Positions 29,444-40,534 of a stretch of 64,000 nt of DNA are shown piece by piece. The position numbers and the translations under genes are program-made. The stretch comes from Mycolicibacter nonchromogenicus (GTDB lineage Bacteria; Actinomycetota; Actinomycetes; Mycobacteriales; Mycobacteriaceae): the NCBI RefSeq assembly GCF_002101775.1, contig NZ_LQPI01000032.1, forward strand, positions 1 to 64,000, written 5' to 3'. How positions within the stretch are numbered: the stretch's first letter is position 1; each line of letters starts with the position of its first letter. A model generated the notes under the pieces. The model saw only the letters and a list, made by a program, of their open reading frames with translations. It did no database searches and was not told the DNA's origin.

Positions 29444-30562
29444 ATGGAGCACCTCTGGGCGAACCGTGCCGAAAGCGCCGAGGCTGCCGTCACCGCACGC
29501 CACCTCAAGGCGCTCTGGCACCTGCCCGGCACCCAGCTCGGCGTCGTGGCCTGGCCGCCGGTACGGCGCGCGCCGCACTGGCACTACTGGTGGCAGGCGC
29601 ACCTGCTGGATTGTCTGGTCGACGCTCAACTGCGTGACCCACAGGCCGAACGAGCGACGCGAATCAAGAGACAGATCCGCACCCATCGGCTGCGCAACGT
29701 GGGCCGCTGGACCAACGCCTACTACGACGACATGGCGTGGCTGGCCTTGGCGATTCAGCGGGCATGCCTGGTCACCGGCCTCGACCGGCGCCGCGCGTTG
29801 GGCACCCTGACTCGGCAGCTGACCGATTCATGGATGCCCGAAGCAGGTGGTGGCATCCCGTGGCGCAAGGACGAACAGTTCACCGAACCGTTCTTCAACG
29901 CGCCCGCCAACGGTCCGGCCGGAATCTTCCTGGCCCGCGAACCCGGCTGGCTCGAGCGTGCGAAGGAGATGGGCGACTGGATCGACGCCACCCTGATCGA
30001 CCCAGACACCAATCTGGTGTTCGACGGCATCAGGTCCGGTTCGCTGGTGCGGGCGCAGTACACCTATTGCCAGGGCGTGGTGCTGGGCCTGGAAACCGAA
30101 CTGGCGGCGCGCACCGGAGAACAGCGCCACGCCGCGCGGGTCCACCGGCTGGTGGCCGCGGTGCGCGAGCACATGGCACCCGGCGGGGTGATCAAGGGCG
30201 CCGGCGGCGGCGACGGCGGGCTGTTCGCCGGGATCACCGCCCGCTACCTGGCGCTGGTCGCCACCGCGTTGCCCGGGCAGACCGACGTCGACGCTCAGGC
30301 ACGTGACACCGCGGGCAAGCTGGTGCTGTCATCGGCGAAATCGGCGTGGGATTACCGGCAATCGGTCGACGGGCTGCCTTTGTTCGGAGCGTTCTGGGAC
30401 CAGCCCGCCGAGGTGCCCCGCTCGAGCAGCGCTCCGGCCCGCTTCGCCGGCGGCGCGGTGTACGAATCCGAGATTCCCGAGCGGGACCTGTCGGTGCAGT
30501 TGGGCGGGTGGATGCTGATGGAGGCCGCGCACACTGTCGCGACCGGCCTGCCGACTCGGTGA
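29444..30562 (+). CDS. GH76-family glycoside hydrolase (Rv0365c-like)
   Basis: 372 aa from the ATG at 29444. The alpha/alpha-barrel family GH76 hallmark Asp pair is in NAYYDDMAWLAL (D95/D96), with HWHYWWQAHLLDCL before and YTYCQGVVLGLE after it. GH76 enzymes are endo-alpha-1,6-mannanases, so mycobacterial lipomannan-type glycans are possible substrates. No signal peptide is seen, implying a cytosolic location. It is convergent with the DedA gene, 18 nt between stops. Confidence 0.87.
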   Translation: MEHLWANRAESAEAAVTARHLKALWHLPGTQLGVVAWPPVRRAPHWHYWWQAHLLDCLVDAQLRDPQAERATRIKRQIRTHRLRNVGRWTNAYYDDMAWLALAIQRACLVTGLDRRRALGTLTRQLTDSWMPEAGGGIPWRKDEQFTEPFFNAPANGPAGIFLAREPGWLERAKEMGDWIDATLIDPDTNLVFDGIRSGSLVRAQYTYCQGVVLGLETELAARTGEQRHAARVHRLVAAVREHMAPGGVIKGAGGGDGGLFAGITARYLALVATALPGQTDVDAQARDTAGKLVLSSAKSAWDYRQSVDGLPLFGAFWDQPAEVPRSSSAPARFAGGAVYESEIPERDLSVQLGGWMLMEAAHTVATGLPTR

Positions 30563-30580
30563 CGGTGCGCTGGGCGCGGT

Positions 30581-31279
30581 CTACTCGGGTTTCGGCGCGG
30601 TGAGCGCAGAGTCAGCCTCGGCGTGGGCGGGCTTTTCGCCTCCGCGGCGGCTGCGGTAGGCCTTCGCCGTGCCGATGAACGCCGGAATCATCGACACGAA
30701 CAGGATCACCAGGATGATCTTTTCGAGGTTCTCGTGGACGAACGGCACGTTGCCCAGGAAATAGCCCAGCGTCGTCACCCCACCACCCCACAGGATGCCG
30801 CCGACGATGTCGAACGCCAGGTAGACGGGGTAGCGCATGTAGGACACACCCGCCACCACCGGCACGAACGTCCGGACGAAGGGCGCGAATCGGGCCAGGA
30901 TGATCGCCCACGGCCCGTATTTCTCGAAGAACGCGTGCGACTCGGTGACGTAGTGCTTCTTGAAGAAGCGTGAGTCTTCCTTCTTGAACAGCGCCGGACC
31001 GATCCGCCGGCCGATGAAATAGCCGCACTGATCGCCCAGCACCGCCACGATTGCGACCGCGGGCGCCAAGATCCAGATGTCGGGAGCCAGCCCCTTGGCG
31101 GCCAACAGACCACCGGTGAACAGCAGAGACTCACCCGGGAGCAGGGGGAACAGCAGGCCGGTCTCGATGAAGACCACCACCAGGATGGCCGGCAGTACGG
31201 CGCCGTGGAAGATGCCCCCGGCACCCAGCCAGTACATCGGATCCAGGAAGCCGGGCATCGCGAGCGTGGTGGTGCTCAT
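30581..31279 (-). CDS. DedA-family membrane protein (Rv0364-like)
   Basis: 232 aa with the DedA/VTT pattern: ETGLLFPLLPGESLLFTGG, GDQCGYFIGRRIG, and the Arg motif ARFAPFVRTFVPVVAGVSYM. Members move lipids such as undecaprenyl phosphate or phospholipids across the inner membrane. The C-terminal tail (KPAHAEADSALTAPKPE) is cytosolic and acidic. It is divergent from fba. Confidence 0.9.
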   Translation of the reverse strand: MSTTTLAMPGFLDPMYWLGAGGIFHGAVLPAILVVVFIETGLLFPLLPGESLLFTGGLLAAKGLAPDIWILAPAVAIVAVLGDQCGYFIGRRIGPALFKKEDSRFFKKHYVTESHAFFEKYGPWAIILARFAPFVRTFVPVVAGVSYMRYPVYLAFDIVGGILWGGGVTTLGYFLGNVPFVHENLEKIILVILFVSMIPAFIGTAKAYRSRRGGEKPAHAEADSALTAPKPE

Positions 31280-31366
31280 GACGCACCAACATACCGGGGG
31301 GCGCCGGTGAAACCGCCCCTGCGATACTCGATGGCAGTTTCGGTCAGCTCAGAGGAGAGAGTTCCC

Positions 31367-32395
31367 ATGCCCATCGCCACCCCCGAGATCTACGCCGAGA
31401 TGCTGGGCCGCGCCAAGGAGAACGCGTACGCGTTCCCCGCGATCAACTGCACGTCGTCGGAGACCATCAACGCGGCGATCAAGGGCTTCGCGGACGCCGG
31501 CAGTGACGGCATCATTCAGTTCTCCACCGGCGGCGCCGAGTTCGGCTCCGGCCTGGGCGTCAAGGACATGGTGACCGGCGCGGTGGCGCTGGCCGAATTC
31601 ACCCATGTGGTCGCCGCCAAGTACCCGATCAACGTGGCACTGCACACCGACCACTGCCCCAAGGACAAGCTGGACGGGTTTGTACGGCCGCTGCTGGCGA
31701 TCTCCAGCGAGCGGGTCAAGGCCGGCAAGAACCCGCTGTTCCAGTCGCACATGTGGGACGGCTCGGCGGTGCCGATCGACGAGAACCTGGAGATCGCCCA
31801 GGAACTGCTGGCCCAGGCGGTGGCCGCCAAGATCATCCTCGAGGTCGAGATCGGCGTGGTCGGCGGCGAAGAGGACGGCGTGGAAGCCGAGATCAACGAG
31901 AAGCTCTACACCTCGCCCGAAGACTTCGAGAAGACCGTCGCCGCCCTGGGCGCCGGCGAGAAGGGCCAGTACCTGCTGGCCGCGACCTTCGGCAACGTGC
32001 ACGGCGTCTACAAGCCGGGCAACGTCAAGCTGCGCCCGGACATCTTGGCCGAGGGCCAGAAGGTGGCGTCGGCCAAGCTGGGTCTGGCTGAGGGCTCCAA
32101 GCCCTTCGACTTCGTGTTCCACGGCGGCTCCGGCTCGCTGAAGTCCGAGATCGAAGAGGCGCTGCGTTACGGCGTGGTGAAGATGAACGTCGACACCGAC
32201 ACCCAGTACGCGTTCACCCGCCCGGTCGCCGCGCACATGTTCACCAACTACGACGGTGTGCTCAAGGTCGACGGCGAGGTCGGCAACAAGAAGACCTACG
32301 ACCCGCGCAGCTACCTGAAGAAGGCGGAGGCGTCCATGACCGAACGGGTCATCGAGGCCTGCAACGACCTGCACAGCGCCGGCAAGGCCCTGTAA
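31367..32395 (+). CDS. fba: Fructose-bisphosphate aldolase, class II
   Basis: 342 aa zinc-dependent aldolase. Metal and substrate motifs are NVALHTDHCPKDKLDGF, ILEVEIGVVGGEEDGV, GNVHGVYKPGNVKL and FHGGSGS. It cleaves fructose-1,6-bisphosphate to DHAP and GAP in glycolysis and runs in reverse in gluconeogenesis. AGAGGAGAG precedes the ATG, so a 27-residue upstream in-frame extension is not needed. Its length is close to that of M. tuberculosis Rv0363c (344). A large hairpin follows. Confidence 0.98.
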   Translation: MPIATPEIYAEMLGRAKENAYAFPAINCTSSETINAAIKGFADAGSDGIIQFSTGGAEFGSGLGVKDMVTGAVALAEFTHVVAAKYPINVALHTDHCPKDKLDGFVRPLLAISSERVKAGKNPLFQSHMWDGSAVPIDENLEIAQELLAQAVAAKIILEVEIGVVGGEEDGVEAEINEKLYTSPEDFEKTVAALGAGEKGQYLLAATFGNVHGVYKPGNVKLRPDILAEGQKVASAKLGLAEGSKPFDFVFHGGSGSLKSEIEEALRYGVVKMNVDTDTQYAFTRPVAAHMFTNYDGVLKVDGEVGNKKTYDPRSYLKKAEASMTERVIEACNDLHSAGKAL

Positions 32396-32405
32396 CAGCC
32401 TTCTG

Positions 32406-32465
32406 CCGAGCAGACACAAAAGCCCCCAATTCCGCTGCGGATTGGGGGCTTATGTGTCTGCTCGG
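32406..32465. terminator. Large bidirectional hairpin after fba
   Basis: CCGAGCAGACACA-A-AAGCCCCCAAT pairs with ATTGGGGGCTT-A-TGTGTCTGCTCGG, with a further GC-rich inner stem (CCGC/GCGG) at the tip. It separates fba from the convergent Rv0361-like gene and can serve both. The CGAGCAGAC arm resembles hairpins I recall between genes in other mycobacteria. Confidence 0.8.
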
Positions 32466-32473
32466 CGGAGGGA

Positions 32474-33337
32474 CTAGCTCCCGTGCGACTGGCAGATCTT
32501 CCACTGGTCGTCGCGGAACTGCAGGTCGAAGCTGCGGGTCGAGCGGACCCGCGGCTCATAGGCCATGAACGCGGTGACGTTCGCTTCGGCCTGACCGTCG
32601 TTGACGACGACCTCATCGATGCTGGCGACCACCGGATACTGCTTGGCCGCCGCGATCCGCTGGTAGGTTTCGTCCCAGGCCTTTTGGTCGTAATTGACGT
32701 AGCGGTCCCGGATGTCGCCGCAGGTGAGGCTGCGCAGTGCCGCCAGATCACCGGTCTGCATGGCGACGTCGAAGTTCTGGATCGTGGAGCGAACATGCTC
32801 CTCCTGCGAGGCGGCCTGCCGAGTGTCGCGGGTCAGCCACAGCGTGCCCAGCACCGCGATGGCGGCGAGCGCCAGGATGATCAGGATCACCGCCATCACC
32901 CAGCCCCAGCTGCGTGACACCGTGGACGGCAGTTTGCCTCCCACTCGCGCCGGGATCTGTTGCGGTGCCGCCTTTCCCGTGTCATCGCTGTGTTGGGCGA
33001 TCAGTTCGGTGTCCGCGTCATCCACCGACGGAATGACTTCGGTGTGCCCGGCGTCGAATCCGGGCGCGGTGAAGCGGCGCTCCGGCGATCCGTCGGGCGC
33101 GGGGTCGGCGGGCGCGGTCTCGGTGGTGATCACCTCGGTGACGGCGTCGGCTTCAGCCGATGACTCGGCCAGGGCGGCCGTCGCCGTCTCGTCGTCTGAG
33201 CCGACCGGCTGGATCTGGGTGCCCTGATCGTCACCGTCGGACTGCTGCTCGACCGGAGTGGCATCGCCGGTCCCGGAACCCTGCTCGGCGGGTGAGGCGG
33301 GAACGTCGTCGCGGTCGGGGCCGGATGGGTTCGGCAT
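32474..33337 (-). CDS. Single-pass membrane protein with NTF2-like domain (Rv0361-like)
   Basis: 287 aa. The long acidic, Ser/Thr/Glu-rich cytosolic N-terminus (about 1-135) is predicted disordered. One membrane helix (VMAVILIILALAAIAVLGTL, about 147-166) leads to an external domain with a DUF4878/NTF2-like pattern (STIQNFDVAMQTGDLAALRSL ending DDQWKICQSHGS). It is convergent with fba, as the homologue is near fba in M. tuberculosis. The function is unknown. Confidence 0.82.
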   Translation of the reverse strand: MPNPSGPDRDDVPASPAEQGSGTGDATPVEQQSDGDDQGTQIQPVGSDDETATAALAESSAEADAVTEVITTETAPADPAPDGSPERRFTAPGFDAGHTEVIPSVDDADTELIAQHSDDTGKAAPQQIPARVGGKLPSTVSRSWGWVMAVILIILALAAIAVLGTLWLTRDTRQAASQEEHVRSTIQNFDVAMQTGDLAALRSLTCGDIRDRYVNYDQKAWDETYQRIAAAKQYPVVASIDEVVVNDGQAEANVTAFMAYEPRVRSTRSFDLQFRDDQWKICQSHGS

Positions 33338-33435
33338 GGGCTACTGCTGTCCTCCCGCTAGCGAATCTGCTGGCGCCAGCTTACTGAGCGGGCCGACGTA
33401 TTGCCGTAGTGGCAGGCCATGGACGGCACGGCAGA

Positions 33436-33861
33436 ATGAACGATGTGACTCACACCGGTGATCTCCTGCGTCCCGATCCGATCCTGCTACCCGGCGACCC
33501 CGAAGCCGAGGCCGCGTTGCGGGCCAATCAGGACCCCGAAGTCGTCGCGGCCGCGCACCCGGCGGCCTCGGTGGCGTGGGCGGGGCTGGCCGAAGCGGCA
33601 CTGGACGAGGACAAGCCCGTCGCCGCCTACGCCTACGCCCGCACGGGTTACCACCGGGGCCTGGATCAGCTGCGCCGCAACGGGTGGAAGGGCTACGGCC
33701 CGGTGCCGTACGCGCATGAACCCAACCGTGGCTTCCTGCGGTGTGTGGCCGCGCTGGCGCGTGCCGCCACCAGCATCGGCGAGACCGACGAGCAGGTGCG
33801 CTGCCTGGCTCTGCTCGACGACTGCGATTCCGACGCGCGCTCCGCGCTCGGGCTGAGCTGA
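33436..33861 (+). CDS. DUF3151 family protein (Rv0360c-like)
   Basis: 141 aa from the ATG at 33436, soluble and mainly helical, with TPR-like alternation (AWAGLAEAALDEDKPVAAYA, YARTGYHRGLDQLRRNGW). The conserved block WKGYGPVPYAHEPNRGFLR is characteristic of the DUF3151 family in actinobacteria. The function is unknown. It is divergent from the Rv0361-like gene and convergent with the CDF gene (stops 4 nt apart). Confidence 0.85.
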   Translation: MNDVTHTGDLLRPDPILLPGDPEAEAALRANQDPEVVAAAHPAASVAWAGLAEAALDEDKPVAAYAYARTGYHRGLDQLRRNGWKGYGPVPYAHEPNRGFLRCVAALARAATSIGETDEQVRCLALLDDCDSDARSALGLS

Positions 33862-33865
33862 CCCG

Positions 33866-34753
33866 TCAGCATCCGAGCGGGCAACGACCACCCTGTCCGG
33901 CAGGCTCCACCTGCACGGTGGCGTGCGTCAGCCCGCGAGCGGCCAGCACGGCGCGCGCATCGGCCAGCACGCGGCCGGCGTCGGCGCTGGTGCCCAGGTG
34001 GGCGGTCGCCATGTCCTGGCCCGGAGCCAACGTCCAGACGTGGAGGTCATGCACGTCGGTGACGCCGTCGACGGCCGCGAGCGCCGCGCGGAGCTCGGCG
34101 ACGTCGATGTGGCTGGGGGAGGCCTCCGACAGGATCCGCAGGGCCGCCCCGGCCAGGGCGAACGCGCGCGGCAGCACCCACAGTGCGACGAAGACCGCGA
34201 CCACCACGTCGGCGTAGGGCCAGCCGGTGGCGATGGTGACCACACCGGCAATCAGCACACCCACGCTGCCGACCATGTCGGCCACCACCTCCATGTACGC
34301 GCCGCGCACGGCCAGACTGTCGCCCGAGTGCGATCGCAGGAGCAGGGCGACGCCGATATTGACGGTCAGGCCGGCCAGGGCGACCACGATCATCGGCACA
34401 CCGGGCACGTCCGGAGCGGTGCCGATACGGCGGACCGCCTCGGTGAGGATGAAGGTCGCCACCCCGATCAGCAGTACCGCGTTGGCGACCGCGGTGAACA
34501 CCTCGGCGCGATGCCATCCGAAGGTGCGCGACGGCGACGTGCTGCCGCGCCGGGCCAGCACCACGGCCGCCACCCCCATGAACAATGCGGCCAGGTCGGT
34601 CAGCAGATGGCCCGCGTCGGCCAGCAGTGCCATCGAGTTGATGGTGATCGCGGTGGTCAGTTCGATGGCGAAGAACGTGGTCAGGATGGCGGCGCCGATG
34701 ACCATGCGAGACAGTCGAGAGTCGGTGTGACGGTGATCGTGACCGGCGCCCAT
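33866..34753 (-). CDS. Cation diffusion facilitator (ZitB/CzcD-type)
   Basis: 295 aa with six membrane helices and a cytosolic C-terminal domain (about 205-290). The TM2 metal site is intact (LADAGHLLTDLAA, HxxxD). In TM5 the expected HxxxD reads EVVAD, so the His is replaced by Glu. A His/Asp-rich N-terminus (GHDHRHTDSR) and a Cys/Cys tail (GGRCPLGC) are added. Family members export Zn2+ or other divalent ions by proton antiport. TATATT lies 8 nt before the ATG. No counterpart sits here in M. tuberculosis. Confidence 0.88.
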   Translation of the reverse strand: MGAGHDHRHTDSRLSRMVIGAAILTTFFAIELTTAITINSMALLADAGHLLTDLAALFMGVAAVVLARRGSTSPSRTFGWHRAEVFTAVANAVLLIGVATFILTEAVRRIGTAPDVPGVPMIVVALAGLTVNIGVALLLRSHSGDSLAVRGAYMEVVADMVGSVGVLIAGVVTIATGWPYADVVVAVFVALWVLPRAFALAGAALRILSEASPSHIDVAELRAALAAVDGVTDVHDLHVWTLAPGQDMATAHLGTSADAGRVLADARAVLAARGLTHATVQVEPAGQGGRCPLGC

Positions 34754-34822
34754 GGGAGGTGAATATAGGCGGACCGGCTCGCTGTCGGGCCCGAAGTGGG
34801 CTTCACACTCAGTGCGGCACTT

Positions 34823-35608
34823 TCAGAACCAGGAATTCCAGAACTGCGTCAGACTCAGGCCCCACGACACCAGCAGGCGCGGCACGTCGAACAGGTCGAA
34901 GAACCACAACACCAGCCCGAAGAACTTCTGGTTCAGCAGTGGCGACGCGAGCAGCAACACCAGCAACACCAGCAGGCCCCACTGCTTGAACGGCGCCACG
35001 GCCCGGCGGGTCGCCGGGCTCAGGTGCGGTTCCAGCGCCCCGTAGCCGTCGAGGCCCGGCACCGGCAGCAGGTTCAAAACGACAGCGGTCAGCTCCAGGA
35101 AGCCCAGGAACGCCACCGCTGACCAGAACACCGGGTGGGCGGGGTCGTAGAGGGTGCGTGCGGCGCCCAGCAGCAGCACGGCCAGCACCAGATTGGCGGC
35201 CGGACCCGCCAGGCTGACCAGGGTGCTTCGCCGCGGCGCCATGAACGACGTCTGCACATAAACCGCCCCGCCCGGCAGTCCGATGCCGCCCAGCGCGATG
35301 AACAGCATCGGCAGCACCAGCGACAGGCCGGGGTGGGTGTAGCGCAGCGGGTTGAGGGTCAGATAGCCGCGCAGCTGGGCGCCGTGATCACCGAACCGCC
35401 ATGCGGTGTAGGCGTGCCCGAACTCATGCAGGCACAGCGAGACCAGCCAGCCGGCGATGACGAACACGAACACCCCGGCGTAGGCGAGCGGCCGAATCTC
35501 CTCACCGGCCTGCCACGCCAGGACACCGCCCAGGCCGGTCACGGCCACCAGCGCCAGGAACACCGGGCTGGGCCGTACCGCCTGCCCGCGCAGCGGATAT
35601 ACGTTCAC
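34823..35608 (-). CDS. Site-2 protease-family (M50) metalloprotease (Rv0359-like)
   Basis: 261 aa polytopic membrane protein. The zinc motif HEFGH is at 61-65 within a hydrophobic helix, and the third ligand Asp is in LLPVPGLDGYGAL (about 182). No PDZ domain is present, as in the compact Rv0359-type group. Such proteases cut transmembrane helices inside the membrane. The GTG start is 7 nt after TAGCTT. The substrate is unknown. Confidence 0.88.
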   Translation of the reverse strand: MNVYPLRGQAVRPSPVFLALVAVTGLGGVLAWQAGEEIRPLAYAGVFVFVIAGWLVSLCLHEFGHAYTAWRFGDHGAQLRGYLTLNPLRYTHPGLSLVLPMLFIALGGIGLPGGAVYVQTSFMAPRRSTLVSLAGPAANLVLAVLLLGAARTLYDPAHPVFWSAVAFLGFLELTAVVLNLLPVPGLDGYGALEPHLSPATRRAVAPFKQWGLLVLLVLLLASPLLNQKFFGLVLWFFDLFDVPRLLVSWGLSLTQFWNSWF

Positions 35609-35615
35609 GCAGTAG

Positions 35616-35621
35616 AAGCTA
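35616..35621 (-). promoter_or_regulatory. -10 element of the M50 protease gene (leaderless)
   Basis: TAGCTT on the minus strand ends 7 nt before the GTG at 35608. Confidence 0.4.
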
Positions 35622-35656
35622 GCCGGTCCGCTTCGGCGGCCATCCGACCCGCAGCG

Positions 35657-36358
35657 TCATCGGACCAGCAGCCAGTCCTCGACATGCCGATAAAAGGTGG
35701 ACCGCTTCACCGTTCGGTTTCCGTCGATGCCGTCGCGCGCCACCACCGCGCCGGTGGTGCCCAACTGGGCCGCGCGGCCCGACACCCAGCGGCGTACCCG
35801 GCCGCGGCGGTCCGCGACACCGGCGCGCACACCCGGGTCGCTGCCCAGCGGCTTGATCTGCACCTGCGCCACCTCCCCGTCGAACAGGGGAGTGTCGTCG
35901 ACGATGCCCTCACCGCGCAGCACCGCGGCGCCGTCCACCGGCAGCCACCGGCCCACGCCGACCAAGACGGTCCCGGCGTCGTCGCGAACCAGCGGCACCG
36001 GAGCCGCGATGCCCCGCCGGGCCCGCCGCGCTGCCCGCCATCCGGCCGGCAGTCGATGGGCCGCGGTGGCCGGCGTGCGCCGTCGCGGTGCATAGGCGAC
36101 TTCGACGTCGAGCCGCTCGGTGCGCAGCAACCGGGTCAACACCCACGCCAGGTCCGCATCGGCGCCGACGACCACCAACCGGCGGTAGCGAGCGACGGCG
36201 GCGTCCAAAGCGTTCAGGCCGGCGGTGCTCGCATGGTCGCCGAGCTCTACCGTCGGCAGCCCCCGCAAAGGCCGCGGCAGCGACCTTTCGGCAAACAGCA
36301 GAACGACGGTTTCAGGCGGCGTCGGGGGGCGCCGCGCGCCGTTAGTGGCGTTCAACAC
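35657..36358 (-). CDS. Conserved hypothetical protein (Rv0358-like)
   Basis: 233 aa, Arg-rich and soluble. An N-terminal Rossmann-like half (VVLLFAERSLPRPLRG, YRRLVVVGADADLAWVLTRLL) is followed by beta-rich sequence (GTVLVGVGRWLPVDG). The combination recalls diacylglycerol-kinase-like folds, but no catalytic signature is clear. AAGGAG lies directly before the GTG and 4 nt before an in-frame TTG, so translation may begin at 36355. It is divergent from purA, as in M. tuberculosis. Confidence 0.7.
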   Translation of the reverse strand: MLNATNGARRPPTPPETVVLLFAERSLPRPLRGLPTVELGDHASTAGLNALDAAVARYRRLVVVGADADLAWVLTRLLRTERLDVEVAYAPRRRTPATAAHRLPAGWRAARRARRGIAAPVPLVRDDAGTVLVGVGRWLPVDGAAVLRGEGIVDDTPLFDGEVAQVQIKPLGSDPGVRAGVADRRGRVRRWVSGRAAQLGTTGAVVARDGIDGNRTVKRSTFYRHVEDWLLVR

Positions 36359-36410
36359 GCTCCTTGTGAATCTCGTCAGATAGGCTCAGTCACCGGCTGG
36401 ACCACAGTAA

Positions 36411-38385
<1,975 letters not shown>

Positions 38386-38389
<4 letters not shown>

Positions 38390-38748
38390 CCTTCCCGGCT
38401 GCCCGGCCCGCGCAGCGTCATCGCCGCGAACAGGGCCAGAAACGACGCGGCCGGCACCGTGTTGGCGATGCTGTCGCGGACCCGGATGTGTGCGCCGACC
38501 GCGAGGATGAAGTACAACGTCAACGCCGCGGTGGTCAGCCGCGCCAATGCCGGAAACCGGTGCACGGACAACAGGCCGACCGCCGACGCGGCCTTGACGA
38601 TCGGCAGGACCGGCCTGACCTCCTGCGGGCATTTGACGGTGTCCAGTGCGGTGGTGATGAACGGTGCGGGGATGGCGCACAGCACGGCGTCGGCGGCCTG
38701 GAAAGCGGCCAGGCCCGTATAGGTCTTCGGTGACGTCAGGGCACTCAT
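38386..38748 (-). CDS. DoxX-like small membrane protein
   Basis: 120 aa from the ATG at 38748, with four hydrophobic segments and the DoxX-like pattern (LAAFQAADAVLCAIPAP, KAASAVGLLSVHRFPAL, ALTLYFILAVGAHIR). The function is unknown. It is the second DoxX-type protein in this window but is not obviously a recent duplicate of the one at 2.6 kb. Its last four bases overlap the thioesterase stop on the other strand. Confidence 0.75.
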
Positions 38749-38782
38749 AGATCTGACAGTAGCGCCGGGGCAGCGCCCACCG

Positions 38783-38838
38783 CGAGCCGGAATTTCACGA
38801 CGCGACACGCCACTGACGCGTCGTGAAATTCCGGCTCG
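38783..38838. terminator. 22-bp perfect hairpin downstream of antiporter gene
   Basis: Arms 38783-38804 and 38817-38838 are perfectly complementary over 22 bp (beginning CGAGCCGGAATTTCACG) around a 12-nt loop. It lies 18 nt after the antiporter stop. The AT-containing core AATTTC/GAAATT is unlike ordinary GC terminators. Confidence 0.75.
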
Positions 38839-38856
38839 GCGAAAGGGGGCGGCGGG

Positions 38857-40455
38857 TCAGTCCAGATTCAGCTGCGCCTCTTCCAGATCCAGCCGATGCA
38901 GAACTTTGCGCAGCACCTGGTCGTCGATGCGGCCCAGGTCGCGTTCCCTGATCAGCGCTGCCCGCTCGGCGGCCAGCATCTCCAGCCGGAGCCGGCGAAA
39001 CGCCGCGGCCGCGGTCTCGTCGCTGTCGTCGTGGTCGGGGTCGAAGCGCCGCAGCCGTTCCCGGGCCGCATTGCGCCGCCGGGTGTTCAGGCCGCGCAGA
39101 GCGTCGGCGGCGCGCTCGCTGGCCGGTGAGGGTTCCGTTGAGGCCAGCACCTCGTCGAGCCGCTGGGCCGCGGCCAGGGCCGCCTTGTCCTGCGCGGCGG
39201 CCGCGGCGATCGCATCGGCGTGGTCCTGGTCGGTGGGAACACCAAGCCGCCGGATCACCCAGGGCAGCGTCAGCCCGTGCAGCAGCAGGGTGCCCACCAC
39301 CACCACGAAGGTCAAGAAGACCAGCTGCGGTCGACCCGGAAACGGTGCACCGGACAGCGTGGTCAACGGCACGCCGAACGCGGCTGCCAGCGACACCACA
39401 CCGCGCATGCCGGCCCAAGCCAGCACGAACACCTGACCCGGAATCGGTGCGGGTTCACGCTGGCGGACCTTCTTCGACAGCATTCGCGGCGCGTAGGCGA
39501 ACGTCACCACCCACACCGCTCGCACCGCGAGCAGCGTGCCGAACACCGCCAGCGATGCCACGATCAGCGTCGAGAAACGCACACCGTGCAGGTTCTGCAC
39601 CACAGCGGGCAGCTGCAGTCCGATCAGCAGGAACGCCAGCGACTCCAGCACCAATTGCGCTGCGCGCCAGACGGCTTGATCCTGCAACCGGGTCGCGTAG
39701 TGGGCGCTGGTGGAGCGTTGCCCGAGGATCAGTGCGGCGACCACGACCGCGAGCACCCCCGAACCGCGGATCTCCTCGGCCGCCAGGTAGATGACGAACG
39801 GGGCCAGCAGCCCGACTGCGCTTTCCACCACGGGGTCGGTCAGCCGGGCCCGGATGACCACGATGACGGCACCGAAGGCCACCCCGACCGCGATACCGCC
39901 CACGGCGGCGAGCGCAAAGGTCAGCAGCCCCACGCCCCAGCCGGTGGCCACGCCGATCGTCGCGGCCAGCGACACCTTGTAGACGGTCAGCGCGGTCGCG
40001 TCGTTGAGCAGGCTCTCACCGGCCAGCAGCGTCATGATCGGACGCGGCAACCCGACCCGGCGGCCGACGGCGAGAGCCGACACCGCGTCCGGCGGCGCCA
40101 CGATCGCGCCGAGGGTCAGCGCCGCGGCCAGGGTGAACTCCGGCACGGTGTAGTAGGCGACCACGCCGACGGCCACGGTGGTGGCCAGCGGCAGCCCGAC
40201 CGCGAGCAGCGCGATGGAGCTTTTGGTGCGGCGCATGCTGATCACGGAGCTTTCCAAGCCGGCCGACCACAGCAGTGGCGGCAGGATCACGAACAGCACC
40301 AACTCGGGCCGCAGGACGATCTCCGGTATTTCGGGGATCAGCCCGACCAGCAGCCCGGTAATCACCAGTACCAGCGGCGCGGACAGTCTCAGATGCCGCG
40401 CGATGGCCGTGACCAGTACCGCGGCCACCAGGGGTCCTAGCAGGGCGGCGTTCAC
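38857..40455 (-). CDS. Na+/H+ antiporter, CPA1 family
   Basis: 532 aa from the GTG at 40455 (GGAGG upstream). The CPA1 core has about 12 helices, including APPDAVSALAVGR with the exchanged Asp, AGESLLNDATALTVYK and WAGMRGVVSLAAAFG. A long Ala/Arg/Glu-rich cytosolic tail (about 425-532) contains coiled-coil-like sequence. It exports Na+ (or K+) in exchange for protons. It resembles M. tuberculosis Rv2287 in size and type, but that gene lies elsewhere there. Confidence 0.88.
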   Translation of the reverse strand: MNAALLGPLVAAVLVTAIARHLRLSAPLVLVITGLLVGLIPEIPEIVLRPELVLFVILPPLLWSAGLESSVISMRRTKSSIALLAVGLPLATTVAVGVVAYYTVPEFTLAAALTLGAIVAPPDAVSALAVGRRVGLPRPIMTLLAGESLLNDATALTVYKVSLAATIGVATGWGVGLLTFALAAVGGIAVGVAFGAVIVVIRARLTDPVVESAVGLLAPFVIYLAAEEIRGSGVLAVVVAALILGQRSTSAHYATRLQDQAVWRAAQLVLESLAFLLIGLQLPAVVQNLHGVRFSTLIVASLAVFGTLLAVRAVWVVTFAYAPRMLSKKVRQREPAPIPGQVFVLAWAGMRGVVSLAAAFGVPLTTLSGAPFPGRPQLVFLTFVVVVGTLLLHGLTLPWVIRRLGVPTDQDHADAIAAAAAQDKAALAAAQRLDEVLASTEPSPASERAADALRGLNTRRRNAARERLRRFDPDHDDSDETAAAAFRRLRLEMLAAERAALIRERDLGRIDDQVLRKVLHRLDLEEAQLNLD

Positions 40456-40534
40456 CGTCGCTGCACCTCCATCTGTTTTCGCACCTATCCTGGAGCAGCA
40501 TGCAGCATGGCCGTGGCGCGGGGAGGGTGGGCGG

